Below, one piece after another: positions 23,401 through 33,270 of a DNA stretch of 64,000 nt. Source of the stretch: Magnaporthiopsis rhizophila (taxonomy: Eukaryota; Ascomycota; Sordariomycetes; Magnaporthales; Magnaporthaceae). A model generated the notes under the pieces. That model worked only from the letters and a program-made list of their open reading frames with translations. It was not told the origin of the DNA and made no database searches. The position numbers and the translations under genes are program-made. Location: contig PYSS01000115.1 of NCBI GenBank assembly GCA_003049465.1, forward strand, positions 59,524-123,523, read 5' to 3'. Each line of letters opens with the position of its first letter. Positions within the stretch are counted from its first letter, which is position 1.

Positions 23401-24851
23401 TTTCTGGTCTCGCGAGCGAAGGCCGGACCCTCATCTTGACCATCCACCAGGCGCGCTCGGATCTCTTCCGACACTTTGGCAACGTGCTGCTCCTGGCCCG
23501 CGGCGGCTCGCCCGTCTACTCGGGTCCCGCGTCGCAGATGGTCAGCTACTTTGCCACCCAGGGCCACCAGTGTCCGCACAACACGAACCCGGCCGACTAC
23601 GCCCTCGACCTTATCACCATCGACCTCCAGCAGGAGGAACGCGAGGCCGAGAGCAGACGCAAGGTGCAGACGCTCGTCGCGGTGTGGGAAACCCAGGTGC
23701 AGGAGCAAAACAGGATGCAGGAGCGGCTTTCCAGCGAAAAGGCGCCCGTGAACCAGGTTGATGTTGGTGTGCCACCCACGCTGTTCCCGTCACGCCTGTC
23801 GGACATCCGCGAGACGGACGAGCCTGGTTCGCCCGCGGCAGACAAGGAGAAACGCGCCGAGGCGGAGGGCGGTGGTGTCAAGGACGAGGACGAGGATGAC
23901 GACGACGAGAACGTGTGCTCGCCCGTGGTGATGGCACCGTCGCGCAAGTCGTTCCACAAGGACAAGCTCGCCACTCCGGCGGAGCTCGGCGCACTCGTGC
24001 GCAAGCGAGCCAGCTTCTTCACGGCGTTCCCGATCCTGCTGCAGCGCGCGTTTATCAACTTCCGCCGCCAGCCTCCCCTGCTCGTGGCGCGACTGATGCA
24101 GGTGATTGGCCTGGGCATCATCCTGGCGCTCTTCTTCTCGCCGCTCAAGTCCGACTTCTTCTCGGTCCAGAACCGGGTCGGGTTCATCCAGGAGATTGCG
24201 GCCTTCTACTTTGTCGGCATGCTGCAGAACGTGGCCGTGTACCCGGCCGAGCGCAACGTGTTCTACTCGGAAGACGACGACGGCGTGTACCGGGTTGAGG
24301 CCTTCGTGGCGACGTACACGCTGCTGGAGCTGCCGTTTGAGCTGCTGTCGTGCATGGTGTTTGGCGTGCTGGCCGTCTTCGCCGTGGGCTTCGCGTACAC
24401 GGCCGAGCTGTTCTTCGTCGTCACCTTTGTGTGCTTCTTCATCGTCAGCTGCGGCGAGTCGGTCGGCATGATGTTCAACACCTTTTTAAGCGCCCACACG
24501 GGCTTCGCCATCAACCTGTGCTCCGTCATGCTGAGCATCTCCAACATCATCGGCGGCATCATGTCCATCAACATGCCGCGCCTGTTTAAAATCTTCAACT
24601 ACGTCAGCCCCATCCGCTACGCCTTCTTGGCCGTGGCGCCCTATACGCTGCGGGGTGTCGAGTTCACGTGCGAGGACGCCCAGCGCCTGCCGAATGGCAA
24701 GTGCGGCATCGCGACGGGCGAGGACGTCTTGGACCTGTACAAGCTCAACGTCAATGGCGCGCACCACCTCGCCTACCTGGCAGCCTGTGCGGTTGTTTAT
24801 CGGCTCGTGGCCTGGGCTTTGCTCAGGGCTGTGAGGACGAAGTGGAGGTGA
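20476..24851 (+). CDS. Full-size ABCG (WHITE/PDR-like) ABC transporter
   Basis: Two exons (20476-21389 and 21455-24851) with a 65-nt intron inside the first Walker B/D-loop region, phase 2, give 1,436 aa. The order is (NBD-TMD)x2, as in ABCG proteins. NBD1 has GGSGSGKTT at about 159, signature CSGGEKRRVSIG at about 277, FLDEPTTG and TIHQPRTE. NBD2 has GPSGSGKTS at about 799, ISGGEKRRVTIA at about 911 and LLDEPTSGLDAF. Each TMD has about six helices; TMD2 contains the GGIMSINMPR region. Unlike classical Pdr5-type pumps, both Walker A and both signature motifs look intact, which places it nearer the fungal full-length WHITE-type group. An acidic linker (KDEDEDDDDEN, residue about 1117) joins NBD2 to TMD2. 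It is likely a plasma-membrane exporter of lipids or xenobiotics; the substrate cannot be read. The PKS cluster is 14 kb away, so linkage is not implied. Confidence 0.95.
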
Positions 24852-25632
24852 ACCGACTGGTCGGGGATTGGGCTGATAGGTGTTTTGTGGCCGTTTCTGT
24901 TTAAAAGCTATATTGCGATGTTTGTTTTAATGTACTTTTACCATCTGCTATGGAATCTAGAGGCAGGAAACACCTGCGATTTTGTTACTATCATTCAGTG
25001 AGCATGCCCTAGTCAGTGAATACGAGGTGTTTCGTTCCCCTGATATTTGGGAAACGGCAAAATACGACAAACTGACAAGGCTGGATCGGCGGTCTACGAT
25101 TACCCCGGCCCGCCCCGCAGATCTTCCCGCCGAACGTCAGGTGAAAGAGGGGCGGGCGGTGGGCGACGTGCAAGGTCCTGACATATCCGCGAGGGCTTGT
25201 CCATGCCCCTTTCCAGCATAAAAATTTGGCAAACGCCCCCACGCATAACAACGCAATAACCGACCCCTTTTCACGTTTTCTACGTTCCTGGCAACCAGCT
25301 CGTCATGTTCGCCGGGCGTTTGCCGGTTGGTAGGTAGGTAAGGTAGTTTACCCAAGTGAGTAGGCTTGCTGCAAGGCTCCATTTCCGTGGCGAATTGGGC
25401 CGGAGCCTATGTCTGTCGGTCGACCGAGGCAGCTGGTGGTGGAAAAGGGGTTTGGTTTTGCTGGTGATGATGATGGGTATAAGAAAGACGTGATTGGATT
25501 CCAATTCTCCTCATTTTTCGTCACCACCACCACCACCGCCATCGCCACACACTCTCTACATCCCGTCCACTCTTTACAACCAACCAAATCCACTCGTTCG
25601 GAAACGACAGACCACAAAGCGCAAGCACCAAA
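24852..25632. other. Intergenic/promoter region of the small secreted protein gene
   Basis: No gene is recognised. A GGTAGGTAGGTAAGG motif lies at 25328-25343 and a TATA-like element at 25477. A CACCACCACC stretch before the ATG probably lies in the leader. Confidence 0.5.
25477..25486 (+). promoter_or_regulatory. TATA-like element
   Basis: GTATAAGAAA lies about 150 bp before the ATG at 25633 of the small Cys-rich secreted protein. It is a sequence match with conserved spacing only. Confidence 0.4.
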
Positions 25633-25975
25633 ATGCAGTTCCCCAAGACCTCCGTCGCCGCCGCCGCCATGGCCCTCTTCTCGCTCGCCTCGGCCGCCCC
25701 CGCCGCCGCCGACAGCAGCCGCCTCGACGCTCGCGGCAACTGCTTTGGCGACGCCGTTGCCAAGGGCGCCAAGTGCGTCATTGCTTGCATGAACGAGGCG
25801 GGACCTGGTAATGTGAGTTTTTGTCTTTTTGCTGCAAAAGATGTGTCACAGGATGGGGACATGCTAACTCGCGTTTTTGGCTTTTGTGCAGTGCGTGGTT
25901 GGCTGCAACGCCTACACCCTGGGCGAGCTGACTACCTGCCTGGCCGGCAATTCCGGCAAGTCCGGCATGCCCTAA
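25633..25975 (+). CDS. Small cysteine-rich secreted protein (candidate effector)
   Basis: Exons 25633-25812 and 25892-25975 are joined by a 79-nt intron (GTGAGT...GTGCAG, phase 0) and give 87 aa. Residues 1 to about 26 form a signal peptide with an Ala-rich core (AAAAMALFSLASAAPA), possibly followed by a propeptide ending at LDAR. The mature part is only about 50 residues and holds six cysteines in the order C-x(10)-C-x(3)-C-x(8)-C-x(3)-C-x(11)-C (NCFG, KCVIAC, CVVGC, TTCL). The intron sits between Cys 3 and Cys 4. Size, secretion signal and even Cys number fit the broad class of fungal small secreted proteins (effector-like or antimicrobial). I recognise no named family. The paired CxxxC motifs suggest a compact disulfide fold. 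Stop is TAA after SGMP. Downstream open sequence is not part of it. Confidence 0.85.
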
Positions 25976-26303
25976 GGGATGGACGCACGCTTTTCTTTCC
26001 TCACGACTACATGATGACGAGGGTAGTGGATCATGGAACGAAGCTTGGGGGAAAGGAGCGGGAGGGAGATGTACGGGTTGAAAAGGCCGGCGTGGGAGAT
26101 ATACGGTAATGGGCGGTGTAAAAACGAACGTGTTTGATGTTGTAGCCTCCTATTTCCACATGTGATGGTTTCCTCGTGTTTTGCAGCGCATGACTTCAGT
26201 TGACGACGGACGGGAGCCCACGAGCGAGACCAGTTCAAACCGTTGACGCTGGGAGACGATGGATAAACGTAAATACATATCTGCCATCCATAAAAATGCA
26301 AAA
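25976..26303. other. 3' flank of the secreted-protein gene
   Basis: Nothing is recognised as a gene. A-rich blocks at 26290-26304 read, on the minus strand, as T5 runs just beyond the 5S rRNA 3' end and fit a Pol III terminator. Confidence 0.45.
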
Positions 26304-26422
26304 ACATACAACACCGAGGATTCCCCAGTGGTCACCCACCTGAGTACTAGTTCGGCCCTCACTGGTTTGACTAGGGGAGAGCGGACGGGATCCCGTATAT
26401 TCCAGTGGGTATGGTCGTATGT
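26304..26422 (-). rRNA. 5S rRNA gene (dispersed copy)
   Basis: On the minus strand the 119-nt segment begins ACATACGACCATACCCACTG and ends GGTGTTGTATGT, with complementary ends as in 5S helix I. It contains GGGATCCCGTCCGCTCTCCC, CAGTGAGGGCC and GGTGGGTGACCAC in the right order for a filamentous-fungal 5S, including the internal control region of Pol III genes. T5 runs follow at the 3' side. It differs from the typical fungal sequence as I recall it at several places (for example ACTAGTACTCAG in loop D/E), so it is either a divergent functional copy or a recent pseudogene. Dispersed single 5S copies are normal in this fungal group. Its 5' end abuts the assembly duplication at 26425. Confidence 0.85.
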
Positions 26423-26424
26423 GG

Positions 26425-26525
26425 TAGATACTGGGAGTGCTGTCGTTGATATGCTCGTTATCGTTGCGTCCAAANTAGATACTGGGAGTGCTGTCGTTGA
26501 TATGCTCGTTATCGTTGCGTCCAAA
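26425..26525. repeat. Exact 50-bp direct duplication around a single N (probable assembly artefact)
   Basis: Positions 26425-26474 and 26476-26525 are identical over 50 bases and are separated by one N at 26475. This is what a scaffold join with an unmerged contig overlap looks like. The true sequence probably has one copy. Confidence 0.9.
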
Positions 26526-26793
26526 GGGTATGGCGGAGCAAGCAAACGCAAACCTTGTGGGCGCCTGTTTTCCCACGAAAGGATAAGAACGAAAAATGAC
26601 CCTCCCATTCTCGCCGTGAACCCTAATTCCTCAAAGCCGTGCCTATCCCTTTAACGTGTGGGAAGTCCTGCGGATACCGCTTGCAGAGGAATTTGAACCG
26701 CCATCTCCATAAGTTCGGCGCCAGGGCGATGGCGGTCTCCATGAGTGTGAAGCAGGTATTTTCGAGCTAACCCTAACCCGAAGGCCAGCACAG

Positions 26794-26863
26794 GGCCGTC
26801 AGATTCTCAAATTTAAAAGCCCGAGGCATCTTTATCGACTGTTTAGTGGTACTCCCATCTAAC
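26794..26863 (-). repeat. Dispersed repeat, copy A (adjoins 5S fragment)
   Basis: The segment shares the core AGATTCTCAA...AAAGCCCGAGGC, the TCTTTA block and a GGTA...CCC...ATCTAAC end with 33271-33351. On the minus strand it follows the truncated 5S copy and its poly-T tail directly. Confidence 0.6.
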
Positions 26864-26881
26864 CAAAAAAAAAAAGGGAAA

Positions 26882-26937
26882 ACATACAACATCGAGGATT
26901 CCCCAGCGGCCACTGATCTGAGTACTAGTTCGGCCCT
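26882..26937 (-). pseudogene. Truncated 5S rRNA pseudogene
   Basis: Fifty-six bases match the 3' half of the 5S gene at 26304-26422 in the same orientation, with several substitutions. The match stops after GGGCC; the 5' half (about 63 nt) is missing. On the minus strand a run of 11 T follows at 26868-26878, like a Pol III terminator or tail, then repeat copy A. Confidence 0.8.
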
Positions 26938-27313
26938 TAAAACCCACGGTACTGGGAGCAATTTTGGGAAATTGGGATCCAGAGCGTCCGGAAACGGAGG
27001 TTTTGGCCTCAAAAAACGGGCGCCTCTGCTCCCATTTGCTCAAAGCTAAACGTTCCCTACCGTCTGCTGCGCACCCTACGCACCATTTGTGTTCCAACTG
27101 ATATGCGCCATCACGAAGTCTGCACTCCGCGGGGTGTTACACTCCAGGCCGCCTACCCGACGGTCTCCTTCTCACCACCGGTGTCGTAACAACCTCATTT
27201 TTAATTTTTTTAAAGTTTCCCAGCCGACTCATAGCAACATGGGATCCGGTGATAGGTATGGCTATATTTAAGCCTTAGATTTGCAACCCTACCAAATATA
27301 TATACAATAATGA

Positions 27314-27637
27314 TTACATGCCAGCATCAAGCATTACCACATCTCCGTCCCCGTCCAACTCCATGGGATCATCTTCGCCCTCGCCGTCCACGTCCATGGG
27401 ATCACCCTCGCCCTCGCCGTCCACGTCCACGGGATCACCCTCGCCCTCGCCGTCACCGTCCATGCGGTCGCCGACGGGTTCCGGGAACCGGATACGAGAT
27501 TTCAATTCCACCAACACCGCCGATTCCATTGGAAGGTTACCAATGGATTGGAACCCGGTAACATTAATAACCACCTCAAGCCCACCAGGACGACGGGGTC
27601 CCGTTTCAAGACGTCGTCCTTCCTGCTCTGCCTCCAT
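27314..27637 (-). CDS. Hypothetical acidic-repeat protein (uncertain)
   Basis: An ATG-started frame of 107 codons. The N-terminal half is mixed (MEAEQEGRRLETGPRRPGG, then ELKSRIRFPEPVGDRMDG). The C-terminal half consists of 11-residue acidic units, DGEGEGDPMDV or similar, ending DGDVVMLDAGM. The repeat sits on a 33-bp minisatellite. I recognise no family. It may be the C-terminus of a longer spliced gene or a chance open frame over the minisatellite. The opposite strand is also open (Ser/Pro-rich), so strand is not certain. Confidence 0.25.
   Translation of the reverse strand: MEAEQEGRRLETGPRRPGGLEVVINVTGFQSIGNLPMESAVLVELKSRIRFPEPVGDRMDGDGEGEGDPVDVDGEGEGDPMDVDGEGEDDPMELDGDGDVVMLDAGM
27361..27459. 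repeat. 33-bp minisatellite, three copies
   Basis: Three head-to-tail 33-bp units (27361-27393, 27394-27426, 27427-27459), each starting CCATGGGATC or CCACGGGATC, differ at a few positions. A partial fourth begins at 27460. The unit length is a multiple of 3, so either strand stays open. Confidence 0.9.
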
Positions 27638-27659
27638 TTTCGATTAATGCCGCCAGAAA

Positions 27660-29314
27660 ATCTCCTTCGCTGGTGCCTGCGTCTAGCCCAAACGTAAACG
27701 CAATAAGGGAGACGAACTTGTTCTTACTACTCTACCGTTCCTATCGCTGCTTGCTTAATGGGAAAGAAGAGGACCCCAGTCTTCTATCCTGCGGAAGGGA
27801 TGCCCTGTTTTATTCTGAATCTGTGCTCTGCGTAGACAAAGTCAAAGTGTGTAGACGGACTGTCACTTCCGCGTTGAGTCGGATCCACCAGGCCGCGAAA
27901 ACACGGCCAACCAACGTCTGCCTCACGTGCTCTTCCTAACGCTGCCACCTATGCCGGTTTGTCGTCCCTCCCGTCCTTTGTTTTCCACCTCCGGCCTCTG
28001 GCTAGGTCACTGTCGCTAGCCGCCCTTTTTTTTGTGTTTGGGATGTCGACGCTGTGCGAAACTCGTTACGCTCCCCTCGTAACCCCGTCCTTTCCCTCCA
28101 GGAACCAAAAAAGTGCATGTGAATGTAAGGGTGTTTGCTGACCCGTGTCCGCTACTCTGCCGTCAACTCCCCTGTCTAGTCAGTGCCCGACTAATTAATG
28201 CTCACCAATCCTTCTGTTTCCACTCTGTTCGTCCTTCCAGTTGGCGCTGCTAGCGTGTCTGGGGGCGGTGCCGTGGATGAGTATAATCACCTGTTCTTAT
28301 CCTTTCTGTTGCTGCGCGGAAGTGGGAGACGAGGGCGGAGCCCGTAGGTGACAACGGACCCTGTCGTTGTGGTGCTGCAGGGAGCTGGCGACCGATGTGC
28401 AGCCTGTGCTGGTGGTGTGTAAGGAAACAGAATCCCGTTCTGTTACAAAGGGGGCATATCGTCTACTTATGCTCCTAGGAAGTGACTCACCAAAAATGGA
28501 TCGATCCATCTGCAATTCCATCTGCAATTCCACATTTGAGCGCGTAGCGCTATTAGCCGCAGGCCATCAATCTGCTGGATCCCCTGGAATAACCGCTCGT
28601 GCCCACTTACTGGACTCCGTCGATAATTGTCCTACGCGTTTTTTAATGGTCTCAAACAACCGCTCTGCTCCATCCGGCCCTGATCCTTTTGACACCCGGT
28701 GCCCTCGTCAAGCCTCCCTTCGGTCAGCCACTGCTCATTGCATTCGCCACCCTCCGGGCACCACTCCGTGGACTCACTCCGTTCACACAGCTCCCTCCGG
28801 TCGCAGTCCTTTTATGCTTCTGGGCTTAATCCACTTTCCTCGACGCTGCCGCTATTGGCCCTGCCTGCCCTCCGTGGGCACCCTGTGCCACTGTGGGTTC
28901 ACGACTTTTATATGGTGCTGCCCAGAGGGCTTCGACTGAATGGAGATACATTGATCGCCAGTGCCCTTCCACTTCCTTGTGGCATAACAACCCGCTCCAT
29001 TCACTCCATTCGTTCGACTTCTTTGCCCGCATCTGCGCATGACCCTTGCTCCCATGCTTAGTCGCTTCCTTTGCCCGACCACAAAGCCGCAGGGGGGCTC
29101 AGGCCTGCGGGATCTCACGAGGATCGGACGGTGGGCTGGCACAACTGCCGCTGGCGGTCTGAATATGCGCGCGGGCGAGTCTCGAAGCCGCAGAGGTCCA
29201 GGGACACTGAGGGAAGCCACGCCTCCGCCCCTCCTAAGTTGTCGGGGTCGCCGTACCTTGGTCGGTTGCTCACAACCAGCGGATCGCTTGAACCTAAGTA
29301 GACAGAACGATAAA
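27660..29314. other. Gene-poor stretch
   Basis: I see no supported gene. Open frames at 28367-29061 (plus) and 28826-29364 (minus) overlap and lack motifs. A short direct repeat (TCTGCAATTCCA twice) lies at 28508-28532. This could hold decayed repeat sequence, but I cannot name any element. Confidence 0.45.
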
Positions 29315-30678
29315 TCACAGTACACTACCGTAATAAACATCGCCCCACCCATCCAGCAAGCCATCCGTCCAACCTATGGTCGTGCCTCTCAACCCCGGTG
29401 CTCTCAGCCTAACATGACAGACTCTCCCAAAAGTGGCTTGAGGCTCCTTGCGGAATATCCAGACAGTATTCGTAATACCTGCTGGCAGACGTGCGGCGCT
29501 GAAGATTCCAAATGCGATGAGAACGACCAGCGATAAAATGCCAGCGACCATTGTAAACCATGGACGTTGCATGTCAGCACCCCGACATGTTCTGCCGCGG
29601 GCAAATCTGATAAGGACCGTGTCGATGGCTTGAATGACCAGAGAAACCGTTAGGGCGGCGACCGTACCCGTCAGCCAATGAAGCTGCTGTTGCGCTGGCA
29701 GGTCGATGCAGCCGATGCCGTTACTACTGCTCTCGGTGACGTTAAATGTCTCGCAGTTGCCAGTCCTGATGGCAATTGCAAAATCGCGAAAAGACGGCGA
29801 ACACCATTTCGCTGTAAGGTGTGAAATATCCGCTTCGCCCAGGCCACGGGCAGCCGCATACAGACCATATGCCTGCAGAATAATTAGGGTGAGGAAGAGC
29901 GCGGAGGCCGCCAAGCAGACGATTGCGTGTGTCAGCACTTCGTCGCCTAATGTACTCCTTCATTAGTCTCATTGAAGCAGTAACCAAGGAAAGGATTGTG
30001 AAAACATACCTTGCGCCGCTGGACCCTGAAGCCCAGGATGGGCGATTGCGCCGCCTGATAAATGCTTTATTAGACCTCCTGTAGCAGTAACCAAGGACCG
30101 CAGTAAATATACCTTGCACTACTGGATTTGGAGGCCCAGCAAGGGCAATTCCGTCGTCTATCAATTGCTTTATTAGTCCTATTATATTAGGGACTAGGGA
30201 AAGGTATTGTTATACTAAGCGTACCTTGTATTTCTGGGCGTGACGTAAAGAACCTCTTTATCGCACGGCCTAGCGTTTGAATTCCACCGCCCGGCCGTCT
30301 GTCATACTTCTCGATGATGAGTACTACCATCTGCAGCATGGCACCAACGTCTAACATGAGAGTTAACGGCATCCAGACCAATATGTTCCCAGGCGCGAGA
30401 CGGGTGCTCGTGTAGGACTGGACGCATAGGACAACGCTAAGTAGGGCTAGGCTCAGGGCGAGGTATTGGCCGGACTCCCACCTCACAGCACGTATTATAC
30501 ATGCTGGGAGATGGAACAGGAGGAGGAATATAGCGTAGAGCCATGGAGCAAGGGCCCCCCCAGGGTCCGGCCGAAGATGAGTCGACGGGCACTCGATATC
30601 TTCAGCGAAGGAGGCAGCGAATTGCCACGCAGCTGCGCCAGTGGTGATGGTGGAATTCGAGTTGAGAACACAGCTCAT
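29315..30678 (-). CDS. Fungal multi-pass membrane protein with duplicated 45-nt exons
   Basis: Four exons: 30678-30225, 30157-30113, 30054-30010 and 29946-29315. The three introns (67, 58 and 63 nt) all fall in phase 1 with GTACGC/GTATAT/GTATGT donors, CTAAT branch sites and YAG or TAG acceptors. The product is 391 aa. The N-terminus carries Asn-rich and Cys motifs (MSCVLNSNSTITTG; EDIECPST), then about three helices. Two 15-residue Gly/Pro-rich repeats from exons 2 and 3 follow, then about three more helices, an Arg/Cys loop (FARGRTCRGADM) and a short tail. It looks like the same broad class of fungal membrane proteins as 1221-2337; function unknown. The frame is open further upstream to an ATG at 30810, so the start could be there, but 30678 gives the more usual N-terminus. 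Exons 2 and 3 plus following introns are tandem copies. Confidence 0.75.
29947..30157 (-). repeat. Tandem exon-intron duplication (units of 103 and 108 bp)
   Basis: Unit 1 (30157-30055) and unit 2 (30054-29947) each consist of a 45-nt phase-1 exon ending GCAAG, a GTAT donor, the block CCTTGGTTACTGCT, and a CTAAT branch site. They end in a 3' splice site before GCGGC or GCGAC. The exons encode DDGIALAGPPNPVVQ and GGAIAHPGLQGPAAQ. Confidence 0.8.
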
Positions 30679-32289
30679 GACTGCTGATAACGGTACGCTC
30701 AAAACTTGATGGAGGCTTGTTGGAGACGTCCAGGCTAGCGGCGTATTGGGTTCGAGTCCAGGTTTTATTGCAACTTGACGTCCCGAAGCCAGAGGGAGCC
30801 CGTCTAACATCGCAAGGCCGAATCGACGGGGACCGCCAACGGCAACGTGGTCGGATTCAGCCCCGACTGACCAGGGCTACCAGCAAGCTTTGCGCTAGAC
30901 GTGCCCGACATTGAACTAGCGTCTTGACTAGCAAAGTCCGCCAGCACATCAAACCGCAATTTTAACTACCGTGCCGGACTCCGGAGACAGTTCTGCGAGC
31001 AGAAGCACGAAGCAGGGGTCCTCGTGTCACTGACAATGCTGCTGCACCTGTCCAGCATCCCATGGATCCGGCTACAAGCGCCCAGGACGGAGGCTTGGGG
31101 CTGGAACGAGCAAGCTAACGTCTGCTCCCCGCCTGCGGCGATTAGGTCAGCCACGCCATAAGGCATCCAAGAAGGGCGGGAGCCCTGTGATAACATGGCC
31201 GGGAATGGAATATCAGTTGGTTAAGGACGGCTCAAATACTGTATTTGGAGGACTCGCCATATAAGGCAGGGGGGCAGTGGACGCCGACGCCACCCCACAG
31301 CTGGTTTCGAATCCCTCCGGGTCTCCGTATCCGGACCCTGACCCCGTTATCGGGAGGCTCCGTGGAGGCGTTCCAATAGTGCCGTAGCTACTGCGCCCGA
31401 CTGCTGCGGCTGACCAGATGTGTGGCCATGGAGTCCGTTATGGCAGCAGCTGATCGTTGAGGGACTCCCGCATCAAGTAGCTTGGGAATGGCGCCCCGTT
31501 CCTGGGGACACAGGAAAGGTGTTGTCGATGAAGGGTGGTTTGGGCGTAAAAGTGGGTCTAACACAAAATATGGGGCAAGCCCCTACTTTCCAGCGCCTTA
31601 TAGGGCTGCAACGTGAAAGCGGCTCCCATCGCCCAAGGTGACTGACTCGGCAGGCACTCGTACACCGACATAAGGTAATTCTCGAACAAATGATTGGAAG
31701 GAAAAGTATGGCAAAAAAAGACGCCCGCTTGACCGGGCGTAATCTACGTATGCGTTCTCTCGCGCTAATGCATCGTCTTCTCATTTTGTCGCTGCACGTC
31801 TGCGGACTATTTGCAGGTAGGGCTCAGCCTCAACGTCCAAAGACACGGCGCTTGCCCCGCCTCCTGATATCCCCGAGTCTGCCTCTCCCCGCCCCCCTTC
31901 GTGCCCGAGCGTCGTATTGGGCGACGGCCACGCGTCACCCGTGGCCGCGACAAGCCACTCTCTGACTTCTAGTCGCGCTCGTCACGCTCGAATCCGTCCC
32001 TGCCAGCCTCCTAGGCGCACTTTACAGACATAAACGGCTTCGACTTGGTGGATGCAAGTAGAAATTGGAACGAGCTGCCCAAGAAGGTAGCAAACAGGAA
32101 GGGGAAGGGTGAATGGGGAGGATGGTAATGAATGGGAGTCAAGTCTAGTGCTTTATCTTGTATATTGTGACACCCTTCCGCGATTCTTGCACAATCTAAA
32201 AGGTGCTCGTGGTAGTTGTGGACGTCAGCAGCAGCGACTTGGCGTCCTGCTCAGGAGGATTACGGCATTGTCAAAAACATGGCATTTTA
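30679..32289. other. Gene-poor stretch
   Basis: No supported gene. A 76-codon minus frame (30966-31196) and a 91-codon plus frame (31690-31965) lack recognisable features. Two short B-box-like sequences (GGGTTCGAGTCC near 30748; GGTTTCGAATCC near 31303) occur without a foldable tRNA around them. Confidence 0.45.
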
Positions 32290-32530
32290 TGCGCGGGAGA
32301 GCGCCTCCCCCGTCGGCCGAAATCTCTACAAAGTCTTACAGTGATTGCTCCAGAAGCAGGAGAGCTCGCCGCTTCTGGATCGATGCTATTCGCGTTAACC
32401 AAGAGATCCTCGAAGAGCTCATTTACGGCGAGGCATCGCAGGTGATTATTTGGCTTGCCAAGGACGACCCGACCATCCACGAGGCCGTCCAGACGCTAAG
32501 CCGGGCAATGCTAGTGAATCCCGGCGAAGC
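32290..32530 (+). pseudogene. HET (heterokaryon incompatibility) domain fragment
   Basis: The frame contains RRFWIDAIRVNQE followed shortly by IYGEASQVIIWLAKDDP, the core of the HET domain (WIDAICINQ ... IY..A..V..WLG). About a dozen residues normally between the two blocks, including the RxxQV part, are missing. Just upstream a different frame reads RNLYKVLQ then a stop (EENLY-type block), so the frame is broken. HET proteins trigger cell death on non-self fusion; this relic cannot encode a full domain. The surrounding 405-codon open frame (32109-33326) shows no other domain. Confidence 0.6.
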
Positions 32531-33270
32531 TACCGAGGAGTTTCACACTTCCATTCCCGCTCGCAAGCGCCGCGAAGCGCGACACCGCGGCGCAGCGCGT
32601 CCTATTTATTTCGCGGGTAGTGTGCAGGGCTTCGGGCCGGCCCGGGTCGCGTCCGTCACCACCCCGCCCCATGTTCAATCCGTCGTGGCACATCGCAAGC
32701 GCGTTCTTAAATGCTATTTGAACATAATGATAGTGGAAGTGCGACAGGATTCAATGAATACCTGGGGCACTGTACCGCCACCGTACCACCGCCGTGTCGC
32801 GCCCCTCTTCCCCAGAGATGGAGCGCCAAACATTTATCGCTCTGGATGCAGCCTTGCGCGCTCGCTCTCGGCGACGCTTCGATGGCGCGCCGGCCTTGGA
32901 AAGATACAAAACCCCTTTCCGCAATGCCTAACGGTTTCCGACATTCTCTTCATCTGGTCCGCCGCCCCTGCCCGACCCACGAATGCCCACTCCGGAATGC
33001 GAGGACGGAGTGATCGAGGCGGCGCATCTATGAACGCTTCACCGAAACGCGGAGGCCACCCGAACCTACTGCGCCACCACGGCGTCTACGAGCGCGGAAT
33101 CCGCCTCGAGCACGCCGCGAAATACCATCTCGCCTCGTTCGCGAAGGGACGGCGGCCTGGAACAAATGGCGCCCGAAGCGCCGGCTGCGATGGGCGGCCC
33201 CAGTTGGCCGACGCGCTCGCATTCGTCCACGACGCCGGCGCCATTCTCAATGACCTGACGAATGGGCTGG
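32531..33270. other. Open but unrecognised sequence after the HET fragment
   Basis: The plus frame continues open to 33326, but composition (Arg/Pro/His-rich) suggests non-coding GC-rich sequence. I see no motif on either strand. Confidence 0.4.

Larger units (their letters stand above)
26526..27313. other. Repeat-bearing intergenic stretch
   Basis: Apart from the 5S fragment and repeat copy A noted separately, I see no gene. The sequence is more A/T-rich than the genic parts (for example 27190-27305). Confidence 0.5.

Noticed and set aside
21564..23708. 714-codon minus-strand frame opposite the ABC transporter
   Set aside because: It is antisense to an unambiguous ABCG gene; a common artefact of GC-biased third positions.
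26765..26780. CTAACCCTAACCC telomere-like motif
   Set aside because: Only two units within ordinary sequence; not a telomere or a clear interstitial array.
30740..31320. tRNA-like B-box sequences GGGTTCGAGTCC and GGTTTCGAATCC
   Set aside because: No A-box, acceptor stem or anticodon arm can be placed around either; probably chance, or relics too decayed to name.
31700..31750. Short perfect hairpin (ACGCCCG...CGGGCGT) considered as a terminator
   Set aside because: A 7-bp stem is expected by chance in GC-rich DNA, and no gene ends there.
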